Shown here: positions 1 to 7,745 of the stretch, one piece after another
How positions within the stretch are numbered: the stretch's first letter is position 1
Layout: the number at the start of each line of letters is the position of its first letter
Assembly (NCBI GenBank): GCA_902783205.1
Contig: CACZQE010000189.1
Span: 1-15,164, forward strand
DNA: 15,164 nt
DNA from: an uncultured Lachnospiraceae bacterium
GTDB taxonomy: Bacteria; Bacillota_A; Clostridia; Lachnospirales; Lachnospiraceae
Direction: 5' to 3'
Notes under the pieces: generated by a model
Database searches by the model: none
What the model was told of the DNA's origin: nothing
What the model saw: the letters and a program-made list of their open reading frames with translations, nothing else
Made by a program: the position numbers and the translations under genes

Positions 1-2
1 GT

Positions 3-86
3 ATCGACGACGATATCATCAACGCTTCCGTAAAGGCTCTCTTAAGTGCCATCAACCGCTACAACAGCGATTTTGGTGAAGACTGA
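3..86 (+). CDS. leuA: 2-isopropylmalate synthase-like C-terminal end (partial, 5' end outside the window)
   Basis: Only the last 27 codons and a TGA stop are present. The tail reads IDDDIINASVKALLSAINR and then NSDFGED, an acidic end. It resembles the end of the LeuA regulatory (allosteric leucine-binding) domain, where a run of the type D-x-D-I-I-x-A-S-x-K-A-x-x-x-A-x-N-R is typical. LeuA condenses acetyl-CoA with 2-oxoisovalerate at the start of leucine synthesis. The same domain occurs in citramalate synthase and some homocitrate synthase-like enzymes, and so short a fragment cannot exclude those. It is the only + strand gene here and converges on clpB. A strong hairpin-plus-T-tract terminator starts 28 bases after the stop. 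Confidence 0.68.
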   Translation: MDDDIINASVKALLSAINRYNSDFGED

Positions 87-113
87 ATCATATAGAATAG
101 CAAAATATTAAGG

Positions 114-191
114 GGCGTCAGCAGTAACGTTTATTCATTCTCGCTCATTCGTAAAAGAATGGGCGGAAATGAAACTGCTGACGCCTTTTTT
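114..191 (+). terminator. Intrinsic terminator after leuA, member of a paired structured element family (copy 1)
   Basis: A perfect 12-bp outer stem pairs GGCGTCAGCAGT (114-125) with ACTGCTGACGCC (174-185), followed directly by six T. Inside is a second stem, CGCTCATTC (142-150) with GAATGGGCG (157-165), which has one G-T wobble. An asymmetric internal loop separates the two stems. The position and T-tract make it a convincing leuA terminator. It is more elaborate than most terminators, and its architecture recurs at 636-696. Confidence 0.85.
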
Positions 192-260
192 GTACGCGGA
201 GGATGTGATTTCGTTGCAGGTTCTCCATGCTTATGGGAGTTCATTCTCCCGGCGAAGTTT

Positions 261-551
261 TCCATCAACCATAATTAAAAGCTGATTCTTACATGACCGT
301 AAAAAAATCCTTCCATCAAATATAGTTGTATTTCATTTTTACATGAATTATTTTGCCTGTTTCCATCAATATAGACCTTTTACATCTCTATCCATGAAAA
401 AGGAAGTGGAGAATATAACCAAATACAATGATGATATGATCTGTACATGAAAAACTGCAAGAGTATACCATCATTATAGTCTAAAGATAAAAGTATACAT
501 GACATGCATTTTAGAAAGTCCATCAAAAAAACAGGGAAAGGGTTATCATGA
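261..551. repeat. Degenerate tandem array, about six units of ~51 bp
   Basis: CCATCA-type boxes begin at 263, 314, 363, 468 and 520. ACATGA-type boxes begin at 292, 342, 392 (CCATGA), 445 (within GTACATGA), 497 (within ATACATGA) and 546 (TCATGA). Both series step by 49-53 bp, and the gap from the first box to the second is 28-29 bp in each complete unit. A weakened fourth unit (about 414-465) carries ACCAAATA where a CCATCAA box is expected. Several units continue from CCATCAA into ATATAG or TTATAG. The rest of each unit is AT-rich and not conserved. The unit length is not constant, so no reading frame is kept. The array lies between two convergent terminators, so it is unlikely to control either flanking gene. 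Bases 192-260 and 552-628, between the array and the hairpins, show nothing I recognise. Confidence 0.6.
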
Positions 552-628
552 TTGAATATAAGTACCCGGGACCTGATTTTTGCCATGGTTTACGAACTGA
601 ACAGGTATCACAATAAGATCCGGTCCGG

Positions 629-696
629 AAAAAAAGGAGTCGGCAGTTACGGACCGCCCATTTTATAAAACAGGCGGAAGCGAAACTGCCGGCTCC
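629..696 (-). terminator. Intrinsic terminator of clpB, structured element copy 2
   Basis: The outer stem GGAGTCGGCAGT (636-647) pairs with ACTGCCGGCTCC (685-696), with one wobble. The inner stem is CCGCC (654-658) with GGCGG (673-677). Read on the - strand, it begins 16 bases after the clpB stop codon and ends in seven T (A-tract 629-635 on +), so it fits a clpB terminator. On the + side it is followed by TTCTT, so weak two-way termination is possible. It is a homologue of the element at 114-185, in the same + strand orientation. Confidence 0.85.
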
Positions 697-712
697 TTCT
701 TAATATATCCTT

Positions 713-3307
713 TTATTCTTCAATTTTCTCCACATGAGCGTCCAAAGATCCGTTAACCAGGTCTATGACAATGGTATCTCCCATATCGACAGTTCCGGAC
801 AGGATCATTCTGGCTGCCAGTGTCTCCACATTCTTTGTCAGGAAACGCTTGAGCGGACGTGCGCCGTAGGCCGGCTCATAGCCGTTTTCCACAATATAGG
901 AAACCGCTTCGTCAGTCAGGCGTACCTCCAGTTCCTTATCCTCCAGCCGCTTGTTGAGGTTCTTTATCTGAAGACCTACAATATCTCTGATATTGTCTTT
1001 GGAGAGCGGCTTAAAGAGAATGATCTCATCCAGCCGGTTCAGAAACTCCGGACGGAACTGGGCCTTAAGCTGGCTGTTGACCATCTCTTCTGCCTCCGGG
1101 AGGATATTTCCCTGAGCATCAATACCGTCAAGAAGGAACTGGGATCCCAGGTTGGAGGTCATGATCAGGATGGTATTCTTACAGTCTACCGTCCGTCCCT
1201 GGGAGTCGGTGATATGCCCGTCATCCAGTACCTGAAGAAGTACATTGAAGACATCCGGATGCGCTTTTTCAATCTCATCGAAAAGGACGACCGAATAGGG
1301 CTTCCTGCGGACAGCCTCCGTCAGCTGGCCGCCTTCCTCGTATCCCACATATCCGGGAGGCGCTCCGATCAGTCTGGATACGGAGTGCTTCTCCATATAT
1401 TCACTCATATCGATCCGGACAATGTTCTGCTCGTTGTCGAAAAGACTCTGAGCCAGAGCTTTTGCAAGTTCTGTTTTACCTACACCTGTGGGCCCCAGGA
1501 AAAGGAAGGATCCGATCGGCTTTGCCGGATCCTTGATTCCTGCCCTGGACCGGATAATGGCTTCGGTTACTTTCTGAACACCCTCATCCTGGCCAACCAC
1601 ACGCTTGTGCAGCTGTTCTGCAAGATTCAGGGTTTTATTCCTCTCGCTTTCCGTCAGCTTAGTAACGGGAATACCCGTCCAGCGGCTGACGATCTTCGCA
1701 ATCTCCTCTTCAGTGACAGACTCGTGAACAAAAGCGCCTGAATTCTTTCTGGCTTTCTCTTCCTCTTCTTTCAGTTCCTGTGTAAGTTGAGGCAGTCTGC
1801 CGTACTGAAGTTCTGCCGCCTTATTCAGGTCATAGTTTCTCTTGGCGATCTCGATTTCATTATTGATGGCTTCGATCTCTTCCTTGAGTCTGGAGACTTT
1901 CTCCACCTGGGACTTTTCCTGATCCCATGTGGCTTTCTGGATCCGGAAGTTCTCCTTCATTTCAGCAAGGGCTTTCTGCAGGTCTTCAAGCCGCTCCATG
2001 CTCAAATGATCTGTCTCTTTCTTCAGCGCCGCTTCCTCGATCTCCATCTGCATGATCTTTCTCTGGATTCCGTCAAGCTCTGCAGGCAGGGAGTCCAGTT
2101 CTGTCTTGATCATGGCGCAGCCTTCATCCACCAGGTCGATGGCCTTGTCGGGCAGGAAACGGTCCGTAATGTATCTGTTGGAAAGAACCGCTGCGCTTAC
2201 CAGGGCATTATCGGCAATCTTTACACCGTGATACACTTCATAGCGGTCTTTGAGGCCACGAAGAATGGAGATGGTATCCTCCACACTGGGCTCATCAACC
2301 ATGACCGGCTGGAAACGACGTTCCAGCGCAGCGTCCTTTTCAATATAGCTTCTGTATTCATCCAGGGTAGTTGCACCGATACAGTGCAGCTCTCCTCTGG
2401 CGAGCATGGGCTTGAGCAGGTTGCCCGCATCCATGGCTCCGTCGGTCTTTCCTGCGCCTACTATGGTATGAAGCTCATCGATGAAAAGCAGAATCTGGCC
2501 TTCACTGGCCTTGATCTCCTGAAGAACTGCTTTCAGACGCTCTTCAAACTCACCCCTGTACTTGGCGCCGGCTACCAGGGAACCCATATCCAGGGCAAAG
2601 ATCTTCTTGTCTTTAAGGGAATCGGGTACATCCCCTTTTACGATCCTCTGGGCCAGTCCTTCTACAACAGCTGTCTTACCCACACCGGGTTCACCAATCA
2701 GGACCGGATTATTCTTGGTCTTCCTGGACAGAATCCTGACCACGTTCCGGATCTCCTGGTCCCTTCCGATTACAGGATCCAGTTTCTGGTTTCTTGCCCT
2801 GTCCACCAGGTCATATCCGTACTTTTCCAGGGTCTCGTATGTCGCTTCAGGATTGTCACTGACCACCTGCTGGTTGCCCCTTACTGTGGAAAGTGCCTGA
2901 AGGAACCGTTCCCTGGTGATACCGTAAGCCTGAAGAAGCTTGCGGATCTCCTTGTTGGGATATCGGATCAGAGCCAGAAAAAGGTGTTCAACGGACACAT
3001 AGGAATCTCCCATGGCCTTGGCCTCATCCTCGGCGTTGACCAGCACTTCATTCAACGATTTGCTGATATATACCTGACCGCCGGATACCTTGGGCAGTTT
3101 TCCTACCAGCTGCTGTGTCTGGGAAAGAAAGGCATCCCTGCTGATCTCCATCTTGTCGATCAGCTTTGCGATCAGACTGTCATCTATTGTCAGCAGGCTG
3201 TAAAGAAAATGCTCCTGGTCAATCTCGGGACTGCCGTTCTGGTAAGCCAGTTTCTCTGCGGCCTTTACCGCTTCCAGTGATTTCTGTGTAAACTTATTAA
3301 TATTCAT
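713..3307 (-). CDS. clpB: ATP-dependent disaggregase chaperone ClpB
   Basis: This is a full-length ClpB/Hsp104 protein of 864 aa. It extracts polypeptides from aggregates by threading them through a hexameric AAA+ ring, working with DnaK/DnaJ/GrpE in the cytoplasm. An N-terminal Clp repeat domain (about 1-145) is followed by AAA-1 with Walker A GEPGVGKT (near 205) and Walker B LFIDELH. A long charged coiled-coil middle domain (about 400-530) is diagnostic for ClpB as opposed to ClpA/ClpC. AAA-2 has Walker A GPTGVGKT and the sensor region [10 protein letters not shown]. The frame is open for 15 more codons upstream, but ATG at 3305-3307 is preferred. It follows AGGAGGTG at normal spacing, and the protein then begins [13 protein letters not shown] as in the family. 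A CIRCE operator lies over its own promoter. Confidence 0.97.
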   Translation of the reverse strand: MNINKFTQKSLEAVKAAEKLAYQNGSPEIDQEHFLYSLLTIDDSLIAKLIDKMEISRDAFLSQTQQLVGKLPKVSGGQVYISKSLNEVLVNAEDEAKAMGDSYVSVEHLFLALIRYPNKEIRKLLQAYGITRERFLQALSTVRGNQQVVSDNPEATYETLEKYGYDLVDRARNQKLDPVIGRDQEIRNVVRILSRKTKNNPVLIGEPGVGKTAVVEGLAQRIVKGDVPDSLKDKKIFALDMGSLVAGAKYRGEFEERLKAVLQEIKASEGQILLFIDELHTIVGAGKTDGAMDAGNLLKPMLARGELHCIGATTLDEYRSYIEKDAALERRFQPVMVDEPSVEDTISILRGLKDRYEVYHGVKIADNALVSAAVLSNRYITDRFLPDKAIDLVDEGCAMIKTELDSLPAELDGIQRKIMQMEIEEAALKKETDHLSMERLEDLQKALAEMKENFRIQKATWDQEKSQVEKVSRLKEEIEAINNEIEIAKRNYDLNKAAELQYGRLPQLTQELKEEEEKARKNSGAFVHESVTEEEIAKIVSRWTGIPVTKLTESERNKTLNLAEQLHKRVVGQDEGVQKVTEAIIRSRAGIKDPAKPIGSFLFLGPTGVGKTELAKALAQSLFDNEQNIVRIDMSEYMEKHSVSRLIGAPPGYVGYEEGGQLTEAVRRKPYSVVLFDEIEKAHPDVFNVLLQVLDDGHITDSQGRTVDCKNTILIMTSNLGSQFLLDGIDAQGNILPEAEEMVNSQLKAQFRPEFLNRLDEIILFKPLSKDNIRDIVGLQIKNLNKRLEDKELEVRLTDEAVSYIVENGYEPAYGARPLKRFLTKNVETLAARMILSGTVDMGDTIVIDLVNGSLDAHVEKIEE

Positions 3308-3391
3308 AAACAGCACCTCCTCTGAAGTCCTCTTGTATTCAATTTTGCTCACAGCAAAAGAGGCAAGGGTGTTATACTCTTGCTATAACAA

Positions 3392-3420
3392 TATATAACA
3401 TGAACTGTTAGCACTGTCAA
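3392..3420 (-). promoter_or_regulatory. clpB sigma-A promoter
   Basis: On the - strand a perfect TTGACA -35 (3415-3420) is followed by exactly 17 bases and a TATATA -10 (3392-3397). It lies about 85 bases upstream of the clpB ATG and is overlapped by the CIRCE operator. The leader before clpB carries a small GCAAG/CTTGC hairpin of unknown relevance. Confidence 0.8.
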
Positions 3421-3434
3421 GAGGTGAGTGCTAA
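3408..3434. promoter_or_regulatory. CIRCE operator (HrcA binding site)
   Basis: The sequence is TTAGCACTG (3408-3416), nine bases, then GAGTGCTAA (3426-3434). It matches the CIRCE consensus TTAGCACTC-N9-GAGTGCTAA at all but one base. The clpB -35 hexamer lies within its spacer and adjoining arm, so bound HrcA would block RNA polymerase directly. HrcA itself is not in this window. Confidence 0.93.
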
Positions 3435-3454
3435 TTATTTTTTATCCCCGGATT

Positions 3455-4582
3455 TTATTTGGATCTGTCTATTCTCTGCAGGTATTCTTCTCCTTCATCT
3501 GCCATCCTGCGGAACTCATCGATCACTTCATTCATCATGGGGATCGCCTTCTGTTTATAAGAAGAAATGCTGTCGAGGGCTTCAAAGGTATCGGCAAATG
3601 CCTTCTTCATTGTATCCACATCGATATTGGCTTCCATTGCCTGCTCCTGGATCTGCACACCCTGGTCTTTCAGCATGGAGGAAGTGGAGGCCAGCATCTG
3701 GTTGGTAGTCTCATTGAGCATCTTCACTTTCTCAAGAACGATCCTCTGGTCATAGAGGGATGCCGCAACGATCACAGCTACCCTGAGGGCGGATACGGTT
3801 ACATTCTTGGCACGGTCCACGGAACGGATCAGTTCCTTATTGTTCTTTCGGATGATCTCCATGGCGATAATGCCCTGCTGATTGACTACCAGTACCTGCT
3901 GCAGATCCATGATCTTCTGTTTGAGAGGAAAGAGGACGTCCTCTTCGATGAATTTGATCTTGTCCGCATCCTCTCCTGCAGCCCGCAGCTGTCCGATCTT
4001 GGCAGTCAGATAGGAGTCCAGCTTGGTGGCAGTCTCAATTTTTTCATTGAGCTGTTTTGTCAGGTCACGCATGGCTGCCTGTTCCATCTCAAGAGTGGTC
4101 ACATCGTTAATCAGGGTGGTTTTTCCTTTATCGAGAGACTTGACGATATCGGCAATCTCTCCGTCCGCTGATTTATACTTTTCAAAATATCTTCTTGCCG
4201 GTGTGAAAGCTTTTCCCAGAATTCCCTTCTTGGCAAAGTCCACCTTGGAAGGATCCAGATCCCTCATACGGATGGAAATGTCTTCAAGACCTTTGGCTAC
4301 GTCACCGGATTCCCCGCCGGCTTTCTGCAGGGCTCCCATGCTCCTCTTTAACAGAGCATTCTTCTGCTCGGACTTCTGCATAAGGTCATTTCCGAAAGAG
4401 TCGATCACATCTGTGATCTCCTTTCTGGCCACAAAGGAGTCCAGGTCTACGCCCAGGATTTCCTGTGCCTGCTCTTCCACCATGCCGTGGATGGCCGCGA
4501 TCTCCTCTTTGGGAGGGCGGGTGGACTCTATTACTTCTTCTTTAATCTCTTCTTTTACCGGTAAATCCAATGAAAATGCCAT
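3455..4582 (-). CDS. TelA-family toxic anion resistance protein
   Basis: This 375-aa protein is soluble and almost entirely helical, with no membrane segment. Its length and composition match the TelA/YaaN family (named for tellurite resistance; biochemical role unknown). Family-like stretches are the central RRYFEKYKSADGEI, the QQVLVVNQQGIIAMEIIRKNN region and the VSALRVAVIVAASLYDQRIV region near 260. The family is often paired with XpaC-type proteins and stress or cell-envelope genes. Here it is the last cistron of a three-gene set, 26 bases after the VWA gene. The ATG follows AAGGAAGT at good spacing. No convincing terminator lies between its stop and the clpB promoter, so read-through into clpB is possible. 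The family call is secure. Real tellurite or anion resistance is not demonstrated by the sequence. Confidence 0.9.
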   Translation of the reverse strand: MAFSLDLPVKEEIKEEVIESTRPPKEEIAAIHGMVEEQAQEILGVDLDSFVARKEITDVIDSFGNDLMQKSEQKNALLKRSMGALQKAGGESGDVAKGLEDISIRMRDLDPSKVDFAKKGILGKAFTPARRYFEKYKSADGEIADIVKSLDKGKTTLINDVTTLEMEQAAMRDLTKQLNEKIETATKLDSYLTAKIGQLRAAGEDADKIKFIEEDVLFPLKQKIMDLQQVLVVNQQGIIAMEIIRKNNKELIRSVDRAKNVTVSALRVAVIVAASLYDQRIVLEKVKMLNETTNQMLASTSSMLKDQGVQIQEQAMEANIDVDTMKKAFADTFEALDSISSYKQKAIPMMNEVIDEFRRMADEGEEYLQRIDRSK

Positions 4583-4608
4583 AGTACTTCCTTTCTTTCC
4601 GAGATCGG

Positions 4609-6288
4609 TTACATATTTGCATTAAACAGCTGCTTGAGCTGATAAACAATATCGTCTGTGTCCGCGTTGATGCTTGCCGCTTCGTTGATGGCGCTGAGTT
4701 CCTCAAGAGAACCGTTGGTATAGTTATAGCCGATGGTGTACACCGGAATATTCAGGCTGTCGATTACATCGTGTACATCATTGTAACTGTACCCCTCGTT
4801 GGTATCTCCGTCGCTCAGTACAAAGATCATGGGCTTGGCATCCGGATGATTCTTCATTTCCTGACGGATCATGTGCATTGCGACACAGACTCCGTCATAG
4901 GTGGCCGTAGCGCCGAAAGCAGTAAGGTCCTCCACAGCTCCCTTGTAAAGGGACTGCTGATTGAGGTCAAACTGTCCGACAGGCAGGTCAATGGTTACAT
5001 CCTCATTGTAGCTGACAAGGCCGATGTAATTGTCTTCGTTGATATATTTCATGCTGTTGATCAGGGAGTCTTTTAAAGCCTGAATGGGCTCACCGTCCAT
5101 ACTGCCGGATACGTCCGCCACAAATACGGCGATGATCTCCCTGCCGTTGTCTTTGTTTTCTTTATAGAGCTGACGTGCGGAAAGGAGTATATCCCCGTCT
5201 ACCGCCGGGTAATCGCAGCGGTATTTGTCCTGGCCGTTGAATCCGTACTCACTTGCCTTTTTCTGTCCTTCCTTGCCGGCGCAGAATTCTGCGAATCTGG
5301 TCAGCAGTTCCTGCTTCTCCTTACCGGCATCCCCGATCATTACAAGGGGGTTGTCATGCCGGAAACCGTAAGGCGTGAACTTATAGCGGCTCTTCATGGT
5401 TTTGTCATTCACATAGGTCTGGTACTCCAGAATAAATCCGTCCAGGGATCCCTTGCTTGCAGCATTCCTCATCTGTATGGTGGTCAGGGATACCAGAGGC
5501 ACATTTTTCTGGAATGCCTGGAATCCCGCTACCGCTTTCTCCGACAGGGGATCGTCCATATCGTAGCGGAGCAGAGTGGAAATCAGGTAGTTCATGCCGC
5601 TGGTGCTGGCAAAGGGATTGGTGTATCCGAAGGACAGCTTGCCTGCCTCTACCGCTTCCGTAATGGCTTTGATATCCACGCCGCCGTATTCTTTTTTGAT
5701 CTTATCGTAATCTTTGTTGGAAAGCAGGATTCCGGCCACATTTCCCACCAGCCGCTCACTGATGACCGTGGTCTTCACATCCTGGGCAGCCAGCATGTCC
5801 GCCCAGAACATGGCGGAAGGGCTGAAGGCATCCGGTACCGCTTTTCCCGAGGAAATGTAATCCATGGCCTGTCCGCTGTTGACATTACGGATCTGAATGG
5901 AAGCGGGCTTTCCACCCACTTTGACTCCGGACCGGTTAAACTCTTCGGCCATCTCCGCCAGCCATCCGTCTGTCCCTTTGCCCGCCTTTTCCGGTGAACA
6001 GAAGATTTCCGCATAAAAATCCGTGTCCGCTTTTACCGTCACCTCGCAGCTGTCAATATCCGGCAGCTCGTCGGCAACATTTTCATCCGTGTTATACTCC
6101 ACAGGAGACTTTCTGGGTGACCCTTCTTCGGGACGGATGTGTTTCACCATCTTTTCCAGTTTTTTATCTGCTGACTCCTGAGAGATCGCCTTCTGAGATT
6201 TACCGATATTGCGGGTCAGGTAGATCCCTGTGCCTACCAGCACACATAAAACAACAAAAATCACTGCCAGAAGACTTGCTTTTTTCAT
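4609..6288 (-). CDS. Solute-binding domain plus von Willebrand factor A domain protein, membrane-anchored
   Basis: This 559-aa protein starts MKKASLLAVIFVVLCVLVGTG, a hydrophobic segment (about 5-25). No clear lipobox is seen, so it is probably an uncleaved anchor or an ordinary signal peptide, with the rest outside the cell. Residues about 75-350 resemble a periplasmic-type extracellular solute-binding fold. Residues about 380-559 form a VWA domain with an intact metal-ion-dependent adhesion site: D-V-S-G-S at 392-396, a threonine in GATATYDG and an aspartate in LSDGD near 493. The VWA should therefore bind a divalent metal and a protein partner. The ATG follows GGAGGGA four bases upstream. 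The gene sits 18 bases after the XpaC-like gene and 26 before telA, which suggests one complex. The ligand of the binding domain is unknown. Confidence 0.86.
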   Translation of the reverse strand: MKKASLLAVIFVVLCVLVGTGIYLTRNIGKSQKAISQESADKKLEKMVKHIRPEEGSPRKSPVEYNTDENVADELPDIDSCEVTVKADTDFYAEIFCSPEKAGKGTDGWLAEMAEEFNRSGVKVGGKPASIQIRNVNSGQAMDYISSGKAVPDAFSPSAMFWADMLAAQDVKTTVISERLVGNVAGILLSNKDYDKIKKEYGGVDIKAITEAVEAGKLSFGYTNPFASTSGMNYLISTLLRYDMDDPLSEKAVAGFQAFQKNVPLVSLTTIQMRNAASKGSLDGFILEYQTYVNDKTMKSRYKFTPYGFRHDNPLVMIGDAGKEKQELLTRFAEFCAGKEGQKKASEYGFNGQDKYRCDYPAVDGDILLSARQLYKENKDNGREIIAVFVADVSGSMDGEPIQALKDSLINSMKYINEDNYIGLVSYNEDVTIDLPVGQFDLNQQSLYKGAVEDLTAFGATATYDGVCVAMHMIRQEMKNHPDAKPMIFVLSDGDTNEGYSYNDVHDVIDSLNIPVYTIGYNYTNGSLEELSAINEAASINADTDDIVYQLKQLFNANM

Positions 6289-6306
6289 GATATCCCTCCG
6301 TCCCTT

Positions 6307-6945
6307 TCAGGCATAGTATTTCAGCTGCTCCGTCAGCTTTGTGATTTCCTCCAGAATCTCATCACTCTCATTTGATTCTTTATCCGCCAGCTCCAGAGCC
6401 AGGTGGTTTGCCTCGCCGATCAGCCGGTCATTATCCTCAAAGAGTTTCTTGATGGAATTGTGATTATTCTCCTTCATCTCCAGATCATATCTTTCATTGG
6501 AAGAGAAGAGATGGAGACGGTTGGCCACCTGGATCAGATTATCCTCCGTCATGGACCGGACCGCTTCCGAAGCGCTTATGTACTTTTCATAGGTTACAGA
6601 CCCTTTTTCAAAACGCTCTCCCACCAGCATTTCCAGATCTTTGGATATATCCAGCAATCTCTTATACTGCTTCATGGCAGTCCTTGCGTCGGAACTTCTG
6701 GGATTGTCCCTGAAAAGCCGGAGCGCCTCGTTCAGCTGGCTGATGGTCTTGTCCTTATCTCCTTTGATCAATGGGGAATTGACCAGGTAAAAGAGGACCG
6801 CGATCAGGATTGCCAGGCAGATTGAAAGAGTTGCCCGGATAATACTGGGATCCCAGGGGCGCAGATTGAGGAATCCGGGTGAGTACAGCAGCACGCAGGC
6901 CGCCGCAAGGCCCAGATCACAAGCAATGGTTTTCAAATGTTTCAT
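6307..6945 (-). CDS. XpaC-like membrane/coiled protein of unknown function
   Basis: This 212-aa protein has a hydrophobic N-terminus. A first segment of moderate hydrophobicity (about 8-28) is followed by a clear membrane segment near 37-58 (ATLSICLAILIAVLFYLV). Residues 65-212 are charged helix, including LLDISKDLEMLVGERF, SVTYEKYISASEAV and an acidic C-terminal helix. The layout (two N-terminal membrane segments plus a cytoplasmic helical body) and the location next to telA resemble XpaC proteins, which often accompany TelA. I cannot confirm membership of that family from motifs alone. The ATG follows a GGAG-containing site. Only 56 bases separate it from the sirtuin gene upstream, with no obvious terminator or strong promoter, so it is probably co-transcribed. 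It may anchor TelA at the membrane (inference). Confidence 0.7.
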   Translation of the reverse strand: MKHLKTIACDLGLAAACVLLYSPGFLNLRPWDPSIIRATLSICLAILIAVLFYLVNSPLIKGDKDKTISQLNEALRLFRDNPRSSDARTAMKQYKRLLDISKDLEMLVGERFEKGSVTYEKYISASEAVRSMTEDNLIQVANRLHLFSSNERYDLEMKENNHNSIKKLFEDNDRLIGEANHLALELADKESNESDEILEEITKLTEQLKYYA

Positions 6946-7001
6946 AGCCCTACTCTCCTACTGTTAAAGCATATGTTGGCCGACAGCCGGTCATTTCCCA
7001 C

Positions 7002-7721
7002 TTATAACTGGGCAAATACTTTGCCGATACTGTCACTGATCACCAGGTCTGCCTGGGCATCCCTCGGTGTAGCTGAACGGTTGACCAGGATCAGGTGGCT
7101 GCCGTGGAAATAGTCGATCATGCCTGCTGCCGGGTATACGGCCAGGGATGTTCCTCCGATGATCAGCACATCCGCATTACGGATTGCGTTAACCGCCCTG
7201 GTTACAGTGGTGTTGTCGAGTCCTTCCTCATAGAGAACGACATCCGGCTTGATCAGGCCGCCGCATTTGTCACAGACCGGTGTACCCTCGCTGTCTTTGA
7301 CATAACGGGCGTCAAAGAATTTGCCGCATCTGGTGCAGTAATTCCGGTGGATACTGCCGTGCAGTTCCAGCACGTTTACACTGCCTGCCATCTGATGGAG
7401 GCCGTCGATATTCTGTGTGACCACAGCCTTGCATTTGCCGGCTTTCTCCCATTCGGCCAGCTTGTAATGGGCCGCATTGGGCTTCGCGTCAAGAGCCATC
7501 ATCTTGTCCTTGTAAAACTCGTAAAACTCATCTGTCTTTCTCACAAAGAAAGTGTGGCTTACGATGGTTTCCGGCGGATATTTATACTTCATGCTGTAGA
7601 GACCGTCCGTGCTTCTGAAATCGGGGATACCGCTTTCGGTTGACACGCCGGCGCCGCCGAAAAATACGAGATTATCTGTTGCGTCAATGATCTCTTTCAG
7701 TCTTTTGATCTTTTCATCCAT
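7002..7721 (-). CDS. cobB: NAD-dependent protein deacylase (sirtuin, Sir2/CobB family)
   Basis: The protein is 239 aa from the chosen start. It carries the complete sirtuin signature: GAGVSTESGIPDFR (23-36) for NAD binding, TQNIDGLH (102-109), catalytic His121 in LELHGS, and a zinc site formed by C129, C132, C150 and C153. Sirtuins remove acetyl or related acyl groups from lysines, consuming NAD and yielding nicotinamide and O-acyl-ADP-ribose. The Y-x-x-R pair of desuccinylase-type sirtuins is not evident in the FYEFYKDKMM region, so deacetylation is the likelier activity. A longer reading begins at an ATG at 7728-7730, but AGGAGG lies one base from it. The second ATG (7719-7721) is ten bases from AGGAGG and is preferred. 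It follows the DUF445 gene by 24 bases. Confidence 0.93.
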   Translation of the reverse strand: MDEKIKRLKEIIDATDNLVFFGGAGVSTESGIPDFRSTDGLYSMKYKYPPETIVSHTFFVRKTDEFYEFYKDKMMALDAKPNAAHYKLAEWEKAGKCKAVVTQNIDGLHQMAGSVNVLELHGSIHRNYCTRCGKFFDARYVKDSEGTPVCDKCGGLIKPDVVLYEEGLDNTTVTRAVNAIRNADVLIIGGTSLAVYPAAGMIDYFHGSHLILVNRSATPRDAQADLVISDSIGKVFAQL

Positions 7722-7745
7722 AAGTAACATCCCTCCTGTACTGTG

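Noticed and set aside
224..251. Alternative small hairpins (CTCC/GGAG and GGGAG/CTCCC) just before the array
   Set aside because: Stems of only four to five base pairs with no gene downstream to regulate.
261..551. CRISPR array
   Set aside because: Conserved boxes are only 6-9 bases, the filler is not spacer-like, period varies and no cas genes are present.
380..586. A 68-codon - strand frame through the tandem array
   Set aside because: No ribosome binding site precedes its ATG. The repeat period varies from 49 to 53 bp and so does not preserve a frame, and the translation looks unlike a protein.
734..3280. Long + strand open frames (335 and 497 codons) opposite clpB
   Set aside because: clpB on the other strand is an unmistakable full-length family member. 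The + strand frames have no ribosome binding site and no recognisable motif, and reflect codon usage of the real gene.
3308..3352. N-terminal extension of ClpB by 15 codons
   Set aside because: The extension contains the AGGAGGTG ribosome binding site and is absent from the family's normal beginning.
3455..6945. Calling the TelA cluster a tellurite resistance operon
   Set aside because: No TerC/TerD-type proteins are present, and TelA homologues occur widely without tellurite resistance.
7722..7730. Upstream ATG as the sirtuin start
   Set aside because: It leaves only one base after AGGAGG. The next ATG has correct spacing.
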